Source of the DNA: an uncultured Clostridia bacterium
GTDB lineage: Bacteria; Bacillota; Clostridia; Christensenellales; Aristaeellaceae
NCBI GenBank assembly: GCA_946410395.1
Contig: CAMKAE010000041.1
Coordinates: 1 to 12,803, forward strand
DNA: 12,803 nt
Direction: 5' to 3'
The translations under genes and the position numbers were made by a program. Every line of letters begins with the position of its first letter. Position 1 is the first letter of the stretch. Positions 6,771 through 12,803 of the stretch are shown here, piece after piece. Under the pieces are notes generated by a model, which saw only the letters and a program-made list of their open reading frames with translations, made no database searches and was not told the DNA's origin.

Positions 6771-7330
6771 TCGATCAGACTGCAGCGCTTTACCGGGACC
6801 TGGACAGGATCCTGGTGACCAAGGAGGAAATCGCGGAGGCCGTGCGCCGGCTGGGCCGCCGGATCACGGAGGACTACGCGGGGAAGGCCCCAGTGCTGCT
6901 GGGCATCCTGAAGGGCGCCATCGTGTTCTACAGCGACCTGATGCGGGCGATCGATCTGCCGGTGACCAGCGAGTTCATGGCGGTGTCCTCCTACGGCAGC
7001 GCCACCAAAACCTCCGGCGTCGTCCAGATCCGCAAGGACCTGGATCACGACATCACCGGCAAGGACCTGATCATCGTGGAGGACATCGTGGACTCCGGCG
7101 TGACGCTGAACTACCTCAAGGGCCATCTGGCCAACCGCGGCGCGGCGTCCATCCGCATCGCCACGCTGCTGGACAAGCCCGGACGCCGCCGGGTGGACCT
7201 GAAGACGGACTACGTCTGCTTCGAGATCCCGGACGCCTTCGTGGTCGGCTACGGCCTGGATTACGACGAGAAGTACCGGAATCTCCCGGACATCGGCGTG
7301 CTCGCGCCCCGGGTCTATCAGAAAGACTGA
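6767..7330 (+). CDS. hpt: Hypoxanthine (guanine) phosphoribosyltransferase
   Basis: Hpt converts hypoxanthine or guanine plus PRPP to IMP or GMP in purine salvage. The 187-residue protein has the type I PRTase loop LIIVEDIVDSGVT (101-113) with acidic pair Glu105-Asp106 and candidate catalytic base Asp109. Other family marks are LLGILKGAIVF (44-54), SSYGSATKTSG (74-84), Lys137 and the purine-contact region near FEIPDAFVVGYGLDY (152-166). I chose ATG 6767 because AAGGAGG (6753-6759) lies seven bases upstream and because it gives the ATGA overlap with tilS; an in-frame ATG at 6743 would bury that site in coding sequence. In Bacillus the Hpt and TilS proteins are linked to ftsH expression (established knowledge), but here ftsH also has its own promoter. 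Confidence 0.96.
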   Translation: MIDQTAALYRDLDRILVTKEEIAEAVRRLGRRITEDYAGKAPVLLGILKGAIVFYSDLMRAIDLPVTSEFMAVSSYGSATKTSGVVQIRKDLDHDITGKDLIIVEDIVDSGVTLNYLKGHLANRGAASIRIATLLDKPGRRRVDLKTDYVCFEIPDAFVVGYGLDYDEKYRNLPDIGVLAPRVYQKD

Positions 7331-7333
7331 GAT

Positions 7334-7362
7334 TTGCAAAGCCGCAGCTTTTATGATATAAT
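7334..7362 (+). promoter_or_regulatory. Extended -10 sigma-A-type promoter for ftsH
   Basis: TATAAT (7357-7362) is a perfect -10 box with TG at 7354-7355. TTGCAA (7334-7339) is a fair -35 at an ideal 17-base spacing. The start is expected near 7369, giving a leader of about 41 bases before the GTG start of ftsH. This is the best promoter in the window. Confidence 0.85.
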
Positions 7363-7368
7363 CCATTT

Positions 7369-7386
7369 TCGGCGCGTTGCCGCCGA
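7369..7386 (+). promoter_or_regulatory. Stem-loop at the predicted 5' end of the ftsH transcript
   Basis: TCGGCG (7369-7374) and CGCCGA (7381-7386) are perfect six-base arms with a six-base loop. The stem starts six bases after the -10 box, the same distance as the dyad at the 3117 promoter. As RNA it would cap the 5' end of the message and could protect it from decay; as DNA it could be an operator. Confidence 0.45.
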
Positions 7387-7394
7387 TGCGAATG

Positions 7395-7400
7395 AGGAGG
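7395..7400 (+). promoter_or_regulatory. Ribosome binding site that decides the ftsH GTG start
   Basis: AGGAGG ends nine bases before GTG 7410-7412, in frame with ftsH. The upstream in-frame ATG at 7377 has no such site and lies within a few bases of the expected transcript start. Confidence 0.8.
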
Positions 7401-7409
7401 ACCGATCAG

Positions 7410-9458
7410 GTGAAGCCAGGCAAGAGAAGAAGTATCATGTATTATGTCATCCTGCTGGGCGTTTTTCTGACCATCGCCATTCTGATCAACAGCAGCCTGA
7501 ACATCCCCAGGAGTGACCGGATCGAATACAATGATCTGCTGAAACTGATCGACGAGGGCCATGTCAAGCGGGTCGCCATCGACGAGAACCGGCTGACGCT
7601 GGTGGGCGAGTATGCCAGCGGCTACAGGCTGGACAGACTGGCCATTTCCGATGCCAATTTCCCGGCGAACTATCACTTCGAGACCACCATCGGCAGCCCC
7701 TATGCGCTGGTGGAAGAAGCGCGGCGCATGCAGGCTGCGAAGACCGGCAAGACGGCGGAGGAGGTCCTCGACAAGGACCTGAGCTTCACGTATCAGTATA
7801 TTCCGCTGGCGCAGCGCTCCTGGTTCCTCGAATTCCTGCCCTACCTGATCATGGTCGCGGTGTTCGTGGGCATCTGGTATTTCATGATGCGCAGCCAGAT
7901 GGGCGGCTCCAGCAAGGTGATGAACTTCAGCCGCAGCAACGCCCGCATGCAGGACCCGTCCAAGAACAAGATCACCTTCGCGGACGTGGCCGGCGCGGAC
8001 GAGGAGAAGGAAGAGCTCCAGGAGATGGTGGACTTCCTGCGCAACCCGCATCAGTACACGGCCCTGGGCGCGAAGATCCCCAAGGGCGTGCTGCTGGTGG
8101 GCCCTCCCGGCACGGGCAAGACCCTGCTGGCCAAGGCCGTGGCGGGCGAGGCCGGTGTGCCCTTCTTCTCCATCTCCGGTTCGGACTTTGTGGAAATGTT
8201 TGTGGGCGTGGGCGCCAGCCGTGTCCGCGACCTGTTTGAGCAGGCGAAGAAAAATTCACCTTCCATCGTGTTCATCGACGAGATCGACGCGGTGGGCCGC
8301 CACCGCGGGGCGGGTCTGGGCGGCGGACACGACGAGCGCGAGCAGACCCTGAACCAGCTGCTGGTGGAGATGGACGGCTTCGACATCAACGAGGGCGTCA
8401 TCGTCATGGCCGCCACGAACCGGCGGGACATCCTGGACCCTGCGCTGCTGCGGCCCGGCCGCTTTGACCGCCAGGTCACCGTCAACTACCCCGACCAGGA
8501 GGGCCGCGTGGCCATCCTGAAGGTACACAGCAAGGACAAGCCCCTGGACCGGGACGTGGACCTGGACAACATCGCCAAGCGCATGCCCTATTCTACAGGC
8601 GCCGAGCTGGCCAACGTGATGAACGAGGGCGCCATCCTGGCGGCACGCAACCGCAGCGAGACCATCACCCAGAGCATGCTCATCGAGGCCATCGACAAGG
8701 TGCAGATGGGCCCGGAAAAGAAGAGCCACAAGGTCAACCCGCACGATCAGCACATGGTGGCGGTGCACGAGAGCGGCCACGCGATCGTGGGCCACTTCCT
8801 GCCCGGCTGCGATGAGATCCACCTGGTGACCATCATGCCCCGCGGCCAGAGCGGCGGACACACCCTGTCCCTGCCCACCGAGGAGCGCGACAGCATGAGC
8901 CGCAGCCAGATGCTGGACACGATCTGCATGATGCTGGGCGGCCATGCCGCGGAGGAAGTCATCCTGGGCGAGATCTACACCGGCTCGTCCTCCGACCTGA
9001 AGCGGGCCACGGAGCTGTGCCGGCGCATGGTCACGCAGTACGGCATGAGCGACAAGCTCGGCACGATCTACCTGGGCAGCGACCAGGAGGTCTTCGTCGG
9101 CATGGAATTCGGCCAGAGCCGTGAGTATTCCGAAAACGTCGCCGCGCAGATCGACGCCGAGGTCAAGCGCATGCTGGACGAGTGCTATGCGCGCACCAAG
9201 GAAGTCATCCGCGACCATGAGAACGAGCTGATGGCCCTGGTGGACCTGCTGAAGAAGGAACAGACTGTCAGCCGCACCGAGTTTGTGGCCCTGATGAGCG
9301 GCAAGCCCATCACGCCCGAACGCCCGGTGGAGCCCGACGCCGCCGAAATGCCCGGTCAGAGCGCGCAGGACGGCATCCACATCGAAGTGACAGCCCAGGC
9401 GGTGGGCGAGAACGCACCGCAGGAGCATGAGACAGAGACGGCCCAGCCGAATCTGTGA
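7410..9458 (+). CDS. ftsH: ATP-dependent zinc metalloprotease FtsH
   Basis: FtsH is a hexameric membrane AAA+ protease that extracts and degrades damaged or regulated membrane and cytosolic proteins. From GTG 7410 the protein is 682 residues. In order: transmembrane helix 1 (about 10-26), an extracytoplasmic domain (about 30-138), helix 2 (about 142-158), and the AAA+ module with Walker A GPPGTGKT (231-238), pore MFVG (263-266), Walker B IVFIDEID (286-293) and the second region of homology ending LLRPGRFDR (346-354). The M41 peptidase follows, with zinc site HESGH (453-457) and likely third ligand Asp529 in SSSDLKRAT. A Pro/Glu-rich tail of about 45 residues follows the last helix. Small departures from the usual sequence are NRRD in place of NRPD and TGAEL in place of TGADL. 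Own promoter and strong ribosome site upstream; the VanW gene follows after 35 bases. Identification is certain. Confidence 0.98.
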   Translation: MKPGKRRSIMYYVILLGVFLTIAILINSSLNIPRSDRIEYNDLLKLIDEGHVKRVAIDENRLTLVGEYASGYRLDRLAISDANFPANYHFETTIGSPYALVEEARRMQAAKTGKTAEEVLDKDLSFTYQYIPLAQRSWFLEFLPYLIMVAVFVGIWYFMMRSQMGGSSKVMNFSRSNARMQDPSKNKITFADVAGADEEKEELQEMVDFLRNPHQYTALGAKIPKGVLLVGPPGTGKTLLAKAVAGEAGVPFFSISGSDFVEMFVGVGASRVRDLFEQAKKNSPSIVFIDEIDAVGRHRGAGLGGGHDEREQTLNQLLVEMDGFDINEGVIVMAATNRRDILDPALLRPGRFDRQVTVNYPDQEGRVAILKVHSKDKPLDRDVDLDNIAKRMPYSTGAELANVMNEGAILAARNRSETITQSMLIEAIDKVQMGPEKKSHKVNPHDQHMVAVHESGHAIVGHFLPGCDEIHLVTIMPRGQSGGHTLSLPTEERDSMSRSQMLDTICMMLGGHAAEEVILGEIYTGSSSDLKRATELCRRMVTQYGMSDKLGTIYLGSDQEVFVGMEFGQSREYSENVAAQIDAEVKRMLDECYARTKEVIRDHENELMALVDLLKKEQTVSRTEFVALMSGKPITPERPVEPDAAEMPGQSAQDGIHIEVTAQAVGENAPQEHETETAQPNL

Positions 9459-9478
9459 TCCGGTGAGCATTCCACGCA

Positions 9479-9489
9479 GAAGGAGGTGA
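9479..9489 (+). promoter_or_regulatory. Near-perfect Shine-Dalgarno for the VanW-family gene
   Basis: GAAGGAGGTGA, nearly fully complementary to the 3' end of 16S rRNA, ends four bases before ATG 9494 (core GGAGG about eight bases away). It predicts strong, uncoupled translation of this gene. No separate promoter is visible in the 35-base gap after ftsH. Confidence 0.8.
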
Positions 9490-9493
9490 CAGC

Positions 9494-11503
9494 ATGCCGG
9501 AGGAGATCAAGCGGCGCAGAAGCGCCAAGTATGAAGCACTGGACGCGCAGCGGCGTGCTGCCGCCGAGGAAGAGGCTCGGCAGGCGGAAAAGGCCGCGGC
9601 GGCCCGGGAGGCGGCAGAAGCCGATTCCGCGAAAACCGCGGTACACACCGAGCCGATGACGGATACTGGCGGGCTCCGCTACCGGGTGGGCAACGAGAAC
9701 CGCGGCAACGCCCGCTTCGGCGAGGCCCAGCGAATGGCAGCCAGCCAGCCCAACCCCGTTTATGACCCGACGCAGATGTCCGGCGCGAACCAGCCTGTCC
9801 AAGCGGAGCCCTACTACCAGAGCGGCGCGTGGGCACGGCAGCCCTCGTCGCCGTGGCAGTCCGGCGCGGGCGGCGATTATGCCGCCTATGAGCAGCCGGA
9901 GCAGGCACCGCAGGTGGTTTACTACGTGCCGCAGCAGCCCGCCGACCCGGCTCCCGGATACCCGCCGGCGCAGCCAGCTGACAAGGCGCAGATCCCGACA
10001 AAGAAAAAGAAGAAGCAGAAGTGGATTCTTCCCACGGTCCTGGGCTCGGTGGCAGCCGTGCTGGCCTTCGTCTTCCTGTTTGTCGTGCTGCCGACGATCC
10101 AGAACAACCGGGACAGGGCCCTGGCGGAAGAAGAGCTTGCCCGGAAGGCAGCCGCGGTGGCGGTATACGACACGACGTTCTGCGAGAACGTCTTCGTGGA
10201 CGGCGTCGATCTCAGCGGCATGAGCATCGCGCAGGCCCGGGAAGCGGTGGAGCAGCACAGCGCCGAAAACTTCGCCTGGTCGGTGAACCTGACCTGGAAC
10301 GGGGAGACCGTCCAGACCGTCAGCGAGTATGATCTGGGCATCCATATCGACATCAACAAGGCGCTCGAGGACGCCTGGAACCGGGGCCACGTGGGCGATA
10401 CAGAGCAGCGCTATGCCGACATGGAGGCGCTGAAGGTGACGCCGCACGAGGGCTACTCGGTGACCATGTCCGATGACACCAGCCGCCTGGACGCGATGCT
10501 CGCCCTGATTGCGCAGGACCACTATATCCCGGCGCAGGACGCGACCTTTGCGGGGTTCAACCCGGATGCAACGGACCCCTTCACCTTTAATCCGGAACAA
10601 TACGGCGCCATGCTCGACGCCGAGGGCATGAAGCGGCAGTTGGAGGCCATGGCCGAGAACCGTCAGAGCGGCGCGCTGGAACTGATGATGGTCCCGCTTG
10701 CTCCGGCGGTGACGGAGGAATCCCTGCGGGCGACCCAGTACGCGCTGCGGGGACAGTCCACCACGCCCATCTCCATGACCAAGAGCACCGAGGAACGCAA
10801 CAACAACATCCGCCGGGCCTTTGAGCTGGTTTCCGGCACCGTGATCCAGCCGGGAAAGCAGTTCTCGTTCAACGGGATTGTGGGCCTGCGGACGCTGGAG
10901 AACGGATTCTTCCCGGCCGAAGAGTATGTCTCCGGCATGCACGAGGACGGCATCGGCGGCGGTGTGTGCCAGGCCAGCACCACGATCTATCAGGCGGCGG
11001 CCCGTGCCAATCTGCAGATCGACAAGCGCACCCCCCACTCCATGGCCGTGAACTATACCGATTACGGCAAGGACGCCACAGTTTACTGGTGGGCCGGCAA
11101 AGGCGGCCAGAAGATCGACTTTGCCTTCACGAACAACACAAACTATCCGATCTACATCAAAGCGGCGGTCCAGAGTTCCGAGAAAAACAAGAAGAACCTG
11201 GTCTGCAACGTGTGGATCTACGGCGAGGCCCTGGAGCCGGGCGTCACCTACGACCTGGTTACCGAGGAGGTGCCCATCCCCGCCCCGGAGCCCGAGATCA
11301 AACGGGACAAGGACGCCAAGTATGTCCTCTACGAGGACGAGCAGTATGAAACCCAGAAGGCGGAGGAAGGCACGGAAGTCCACCGCTGGCTGGTGAAGTA
11401 TCTGAACAAAAAGGAAGTCGAGCGGACGGAACTGGAGCCGGACATCTACGCCCCGAAGCCCCAGATCATCTATGTGGGCACGCGCAAGCGCCCGGAAAAC
11501 TGA
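9494..11503 (+). CDS. Membrane-anchored VanW-family protein with PG-binding-like and G5-like regions
   Basis: VanW-domain proteins occur on the surface of Firmicutes; their biochemical role is unsettled, and only some are tied to glycopeptide resistance, so no resistance is implied. The 669-residue protein starts with a charged Ala/Glu/Arg-rich helix (about 1-48, possible coiled coil), then a Pro/Gln/Tyr-rich stretch (85-165), a lysine cluster KKKKKQK (170-176) and one transmembrane helix (177-199). This gives a cytosolic N-terminus and an external body. Residues about 245-410 resemble the peptidoglycan-binding-like domain that precedes VanW (YoaR type). The VanW domain (about 425-560) includes NGIVGLRTLENGFFPAEEY and GGGVCQASTTIY (488-499). 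The C-terminal 605-663 looks like a divergent G5 domain ending IIYVGT. The low-complexity cytosolic tail echoes that of the 3117 protein. It is probably co-transcribed with ftsH, and exoA follows after 15 bases. Confidence 0.92.
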   Translation: MPEEIKRRRSAKYEALDAQRRAAAEEEARQAEKAAAAREAAEADSAKTAVHTEPMTDTGGLRYRVGNENRGNARFGEAQRMAASQPNPVYDPTQMSGANQPVQAEPYYQSGAWARQPSSPWQSGAGGDYAAYEQPEQAPQVVYYVPQQPADPAPGYPPAQPADKAQIPTKKKKKQKWILPTVLGSVAAVLAFVFLFVVLPTIQNNRDRALAEEELARKAAAVAVYDTTFCENVFVDGVDLSGMSIAQAREAVEQHSAENFAWSVNLTWNGETVQTVSEYDLGIHIDINKALEDAWNRGHVGDTEQRYADMEALKVTPHEGYSVTMSDDTSRLDAMLALIAQDHYIPAQDATFAGFNPDATDPFTFNPEQYGAMLDAEGMKRQLEAMAENRQSGALELMMVPLAPAVTEESLRATQYALRGQSTTPISMTKSTEERNNNIRRAFELVSGTVIQPGKQFSFNGIVGLRTLENGFFPAEEYVSGMHEDGIGGGVCQASTTIYQAAARANLQIDKRTPHSMAVNYTDYGKDATVYWWAGKGGQKIDFAFTNNTNYPIYIKAAVQSSEKNKKNLVCNVWIYGEALEPGVTYDLVTEEVPIPAPEPEIKRDKDAKYVLYEDEQYETQKAEEGTEVHRWLVKYLNKKEVERTELEPDIYAPKPQIIYVGTRKRPEN

Positions 11504-11518
11504 CCTGCCGGAGGCTGT

Positions 11519-12271
11519 ATGAAACTGATATCCTGGAACGTCAACGGCATCCGCGCCGCGCTGGGGAAGGGCTTTATGGATAGCTTTGCCGCCCTGGACG
11601 CGGATGTGTTCTGCCTGCAGGAGACCAAGTGCCAGGCGGGCCAGGTGACGCTGGACCTGCCGGGCTACCGCCAGTACTGGAACGCGGCGGAGAAGAAGGG
11701 CTACTCCGGGACGGCGGTCTTCACGCGGCTCGAGCCGCTGGAAGTCCGCTACGGCATCGGGCTGGAGGAATTCGACCGCGAGGGCCGTGCGATTGCGCTG
11801 GATCTGGGAGACTTCTGGCTGGTGACGGTGTACACGCCCAACGCCCAGGAGGGCCTGAAGCGCCTGGACGGACGCATGGCCTGGGAGGACGCCTTCCTGG
11901 CCTATCTGAAAGAACTGGAAACAAAAAAACCGGTCGTCTTCTGCGGCGACCTGAATGTAGCCCACCGGGAGATCGACCTGAAGAACCCGTCCTCGAACCA
12001 CCAGAACCCGGGCTTTACCGACCAGGAGCGCGGAAAGTTCAGCCGGCTGCTGGAGAACGGCTTCGTGGACACGTTCCGCTTCTTCTATCCGGACCGGCGG
12101 GACATCTACAGCTGGTGGAGCTACCGCTTCCACGCCCGGGACAACAACGCCGGGTGGCGCATCGACTATTTCATCGTCTCCGAGGCCCTGAAGCCCCGGC
12201 TGACCGGGGCTGCGATTCACAACGAGATCTTCGGCAGCGATCACTGCCCGGTGGAGCTGACCATCGATTGA
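11519..12271 (+). CDS. exoA: Exodeoxyribonuclease III / AP endonuclease (ExoA/Xth family)
   Basis: This enzyme cuts DNA 5' to abasic sites and trims 3' blocking groups in base excision repair, using divalent metal. The 250-residue protein is full length for the Bacillus ExoA type. Catalytic motifs in order: WNVNGIRA with Asn7, LQETK with metal ligand Glu35, VYTPN with Tyr105, GDLN with Asp144 and Asn146, WRIDY with Asp216, and GSDHCP with Asp241-His242. The start is set by CGGAGG four bases before the ATG, a short spacing. It follows the VanW gene by 15 bases and precedes the deaminase gene by 19, so it is an internal operon gene. No key residue is missing. Confidence 0.97.
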   Translation: MKLISWNVNGIRAALGKGFMDSFAALDADVFCLQETKCQAGQVTLDLPGYRQYWNAAEKKGYSGTAVFTRLEPLEVRYGIGLEEFDREGRAIALDLGDFWLVTVYTPNAQEGLKRLDGRMAWEDAFLAYLKELETKKPVVFCGDLNVAHREIDLKNPSSNHQNPGFTDQERGKFSRLLENGFVDTFRFFYPDRRDIYSWWSYRFHARDNNAGWRIDYFIVSEALKPRLTGAAIHNEIFGSDHCPVELTID

Positions 12272-12290
12272 CAGTGGGGAGGCACAGCGC

Positions 12291-12749
12291 ATGGACAAGT
12301 GGGACCGCAGATTCATGGAACTGGCCCAGACGGTTTCCGGCTGGACCAGCTGCTTCCGCGCGGGACGGGCCATCGGCTGCGTCATCGTCAAGGACAAGCG
12401 CATCATGACCACCGGCTACAACGGTGCGCCGGCGGGCATCCGCACCTGCCGGGACCGGGGCGAGTGCCTGCGGGACAAGCTGGGAATTCCCTCCGGCACG
12501 CGGGCGGAGGTGTGCTACGCCACCCACGCGGAGCAGAACGCCATCATCCAGGCGGCCAAGCTGGGCGTCTCCATCGACGGGGCCACGCTGTACTGCACGC
12601 ATCAGCCCTGCAGCGTCTGCGCAAAGATGATCATCAACGCCGGCATCCGGCGGGTGATCTACCGGGAGGGCTACCCAGACGACTTCTCGCTGGCGCTGTT
12701 CGACGAGGCCGGGGTGAAGCTGGAACGCTTTTCCCCCGAGGCGAAGTGA
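12291..12749 (+). CDS. dCMP deaminase family protein (ComEB-like)
   Basis: Enzymes of this family deaminate dCMP to dUMP, feeding thymidylate synthesis. The 152-residue protein has the zinc-deaminase signature: HAE (79-81) with His79 as ligand and Glu81 as proton shuttle, and PCSVC (106-110) with Cys107 and Cys110. GYNGAPAG (42-49) and cysteines at 53, 59 and 75 are typical of dCMP deaminases, which often bind a second structural zinc. This separates it from cytidine, guanine and tRNA-adenosine deaminases. GGGGAGG lies eight bases before the ATG. It is the last rightward gene; its stop abuts that of a leftward gene, with no terminator visible between them. In Bacillus the homologue comEB lies in a competence operon; no competence gene is seen here, so I give no symbol. 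Confidence 0.93.
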   Translation: MDKWDRRFMELAQTVSGWTSCFRAGRAIGCVIVKDKRIMTTGYNGAPAGIRTCRDRGECLRDKLGIPSGTRAEVCYATHAEQNAIIQAAKLGVSIDGATLYCTHQPCSVCAKMIINAGIRRVIYREGYPDDFSLALFDEAGVKLERFSPEAK

Positions 12750-12754
12750 TCACT
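12745..12754. other. Palindrome joining two convergent stop codons
   Basis: AGTGATCACT is a perfect ten-base palindrome. Its centre holds the TGA stop of the deaminase gene (12747-12749) directly followed by the TGA stop, on the other strand, of the partial leftward gene (12750-12752). With no space between the genes, any terminator must lie inside one of them. Confidence 0.6.
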
Positions 12755-12803
12755 CCTTCGGGTTCGGCTCGTCCCCGACGCACCAGCCCCGCAGCTTGTT
12801 CAC
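12750..12803 (-). CDS. 3' end of an unidentified convergent gene (partial)
   Basis: Read leftward from the window edge, 17 sense codons end in TGA and encode VNKLRGWCVGDEPNPKE. All 17 codons end in G or C, matching the codon use of the clear genes here, which is the main evidence that this is a real C-terminus. The tail is short and hydrophilic at its end. I do not recognise a family from this fragment. Confidence 0.55.
   Translation of the reverse strand: MNKLRGWCVGDEPNPKE

Noticed and set aside
7338..7350. Small stem AAAGC/GCTTT after hpt as a terminator
   Set aside because: Only five weak pairs, and it lies inside the spacer of the ftsH promoter; the T run is short.
7377..7409. Upstream in-frame ATG as the ftsH start
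   Set aside because: No ribosome site precedes it and it lies only about eight bases after the predicted transcript start; AGGAGG points to GTG 7410.
9494..11503. VanW protein as evidence of vancomycin resistance
   Set aside because: No vanH, vanA/B-type ligase or vanX is in the window, and VanW-domain proteins are widespread in susceptible Firmicutes.
9356..12412. Leftward 1018-residue open frame across vanW, exoA and neighbours
   Set aside because: It is antisense to three genes with intact catalytic or family motifs. The length reflects codon bias, not coding; the product shows no family motif.
1..12803. CRISPR arrays, tRNA/rRNA genes, transposases or prophage genes
   Set aside because: No regularly spaced repeats, tRNA-like cloverleaf, rRNA sequence or mobile-element protein motif was seen on either strand by eye; no search tool was run.

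Overview
The window reads as chromosomal DNA of a high-GC Firmicute (Bacillota). An anaerobic Clostridia-type lineage is likely (my inference). The grounds are the tilS-hpt-ftsH gene order typical of Firmicutes, strong AGGAGG-type ribosome binding sites, a VanW-family surface protein, an ExoA-type exonuclease and a short-chain acyl CoA-transferase. Codon third positions are overwhelmingly G or C, so long antisense frames are open but are shadows. No transposase, CRISPR array, rRNA or tRNA gene was found.

Left part (1-2867). The 3' end of argJ (arginine biosynthesis) runs rightward and converges with a leftward propionate/acetate-type CoA-transferase. The 249 bases between them hold a hairpin with A and T tracts that should terminate transcription in both directions. 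They also hold a roughly 116-base nested palindromic element with perfect 10-base terminal inverted repeats, which resembles dispersed intergenic palindromes.

Middle part (2868-7330). A divergent intergenic region carries an extended -10 promoter with an 18-base dyad starting at the expected transcription start. It reads into four tightly packed genes. The first two are paralogues: a three-helix membrane protein with a Pro/Gln/Tyr/Gly-rich cytosolic tail, and a lipoprotein. They share an extracytoplasmic NTF2-like region and an identically spaced His-x4-Cys-x29-Cys-x2-Cys terminal motif. They are followed by tilS (tRNA-Ile lysidinylation) and hpt (purine salvage), each joined to the preceding gene by an ATGA stop/start overlap.

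Right part (7331-12803). A second extended -10 promoter drives ftsH (membrane AAA+ protease). ftsH is followed closely by a VanW/G5-type membrane-anchored wall protein, exoA (AP endonuclease/exonuclease III) and a dCMP deaminase. These look like one unit combining envelope quality control, the cell wall, DNA repair and nucleotide supply. The last 54 bases are the 3' end of a convergent, unidentified gene whose stop codon abuts that of the deaminase gene.

Most of the window is ordinary housekeeping DNA. The least explained parts are the paralogous Cys/His envelope pair, the matching dyads at the two promoters, and the palindromic intergenic element.
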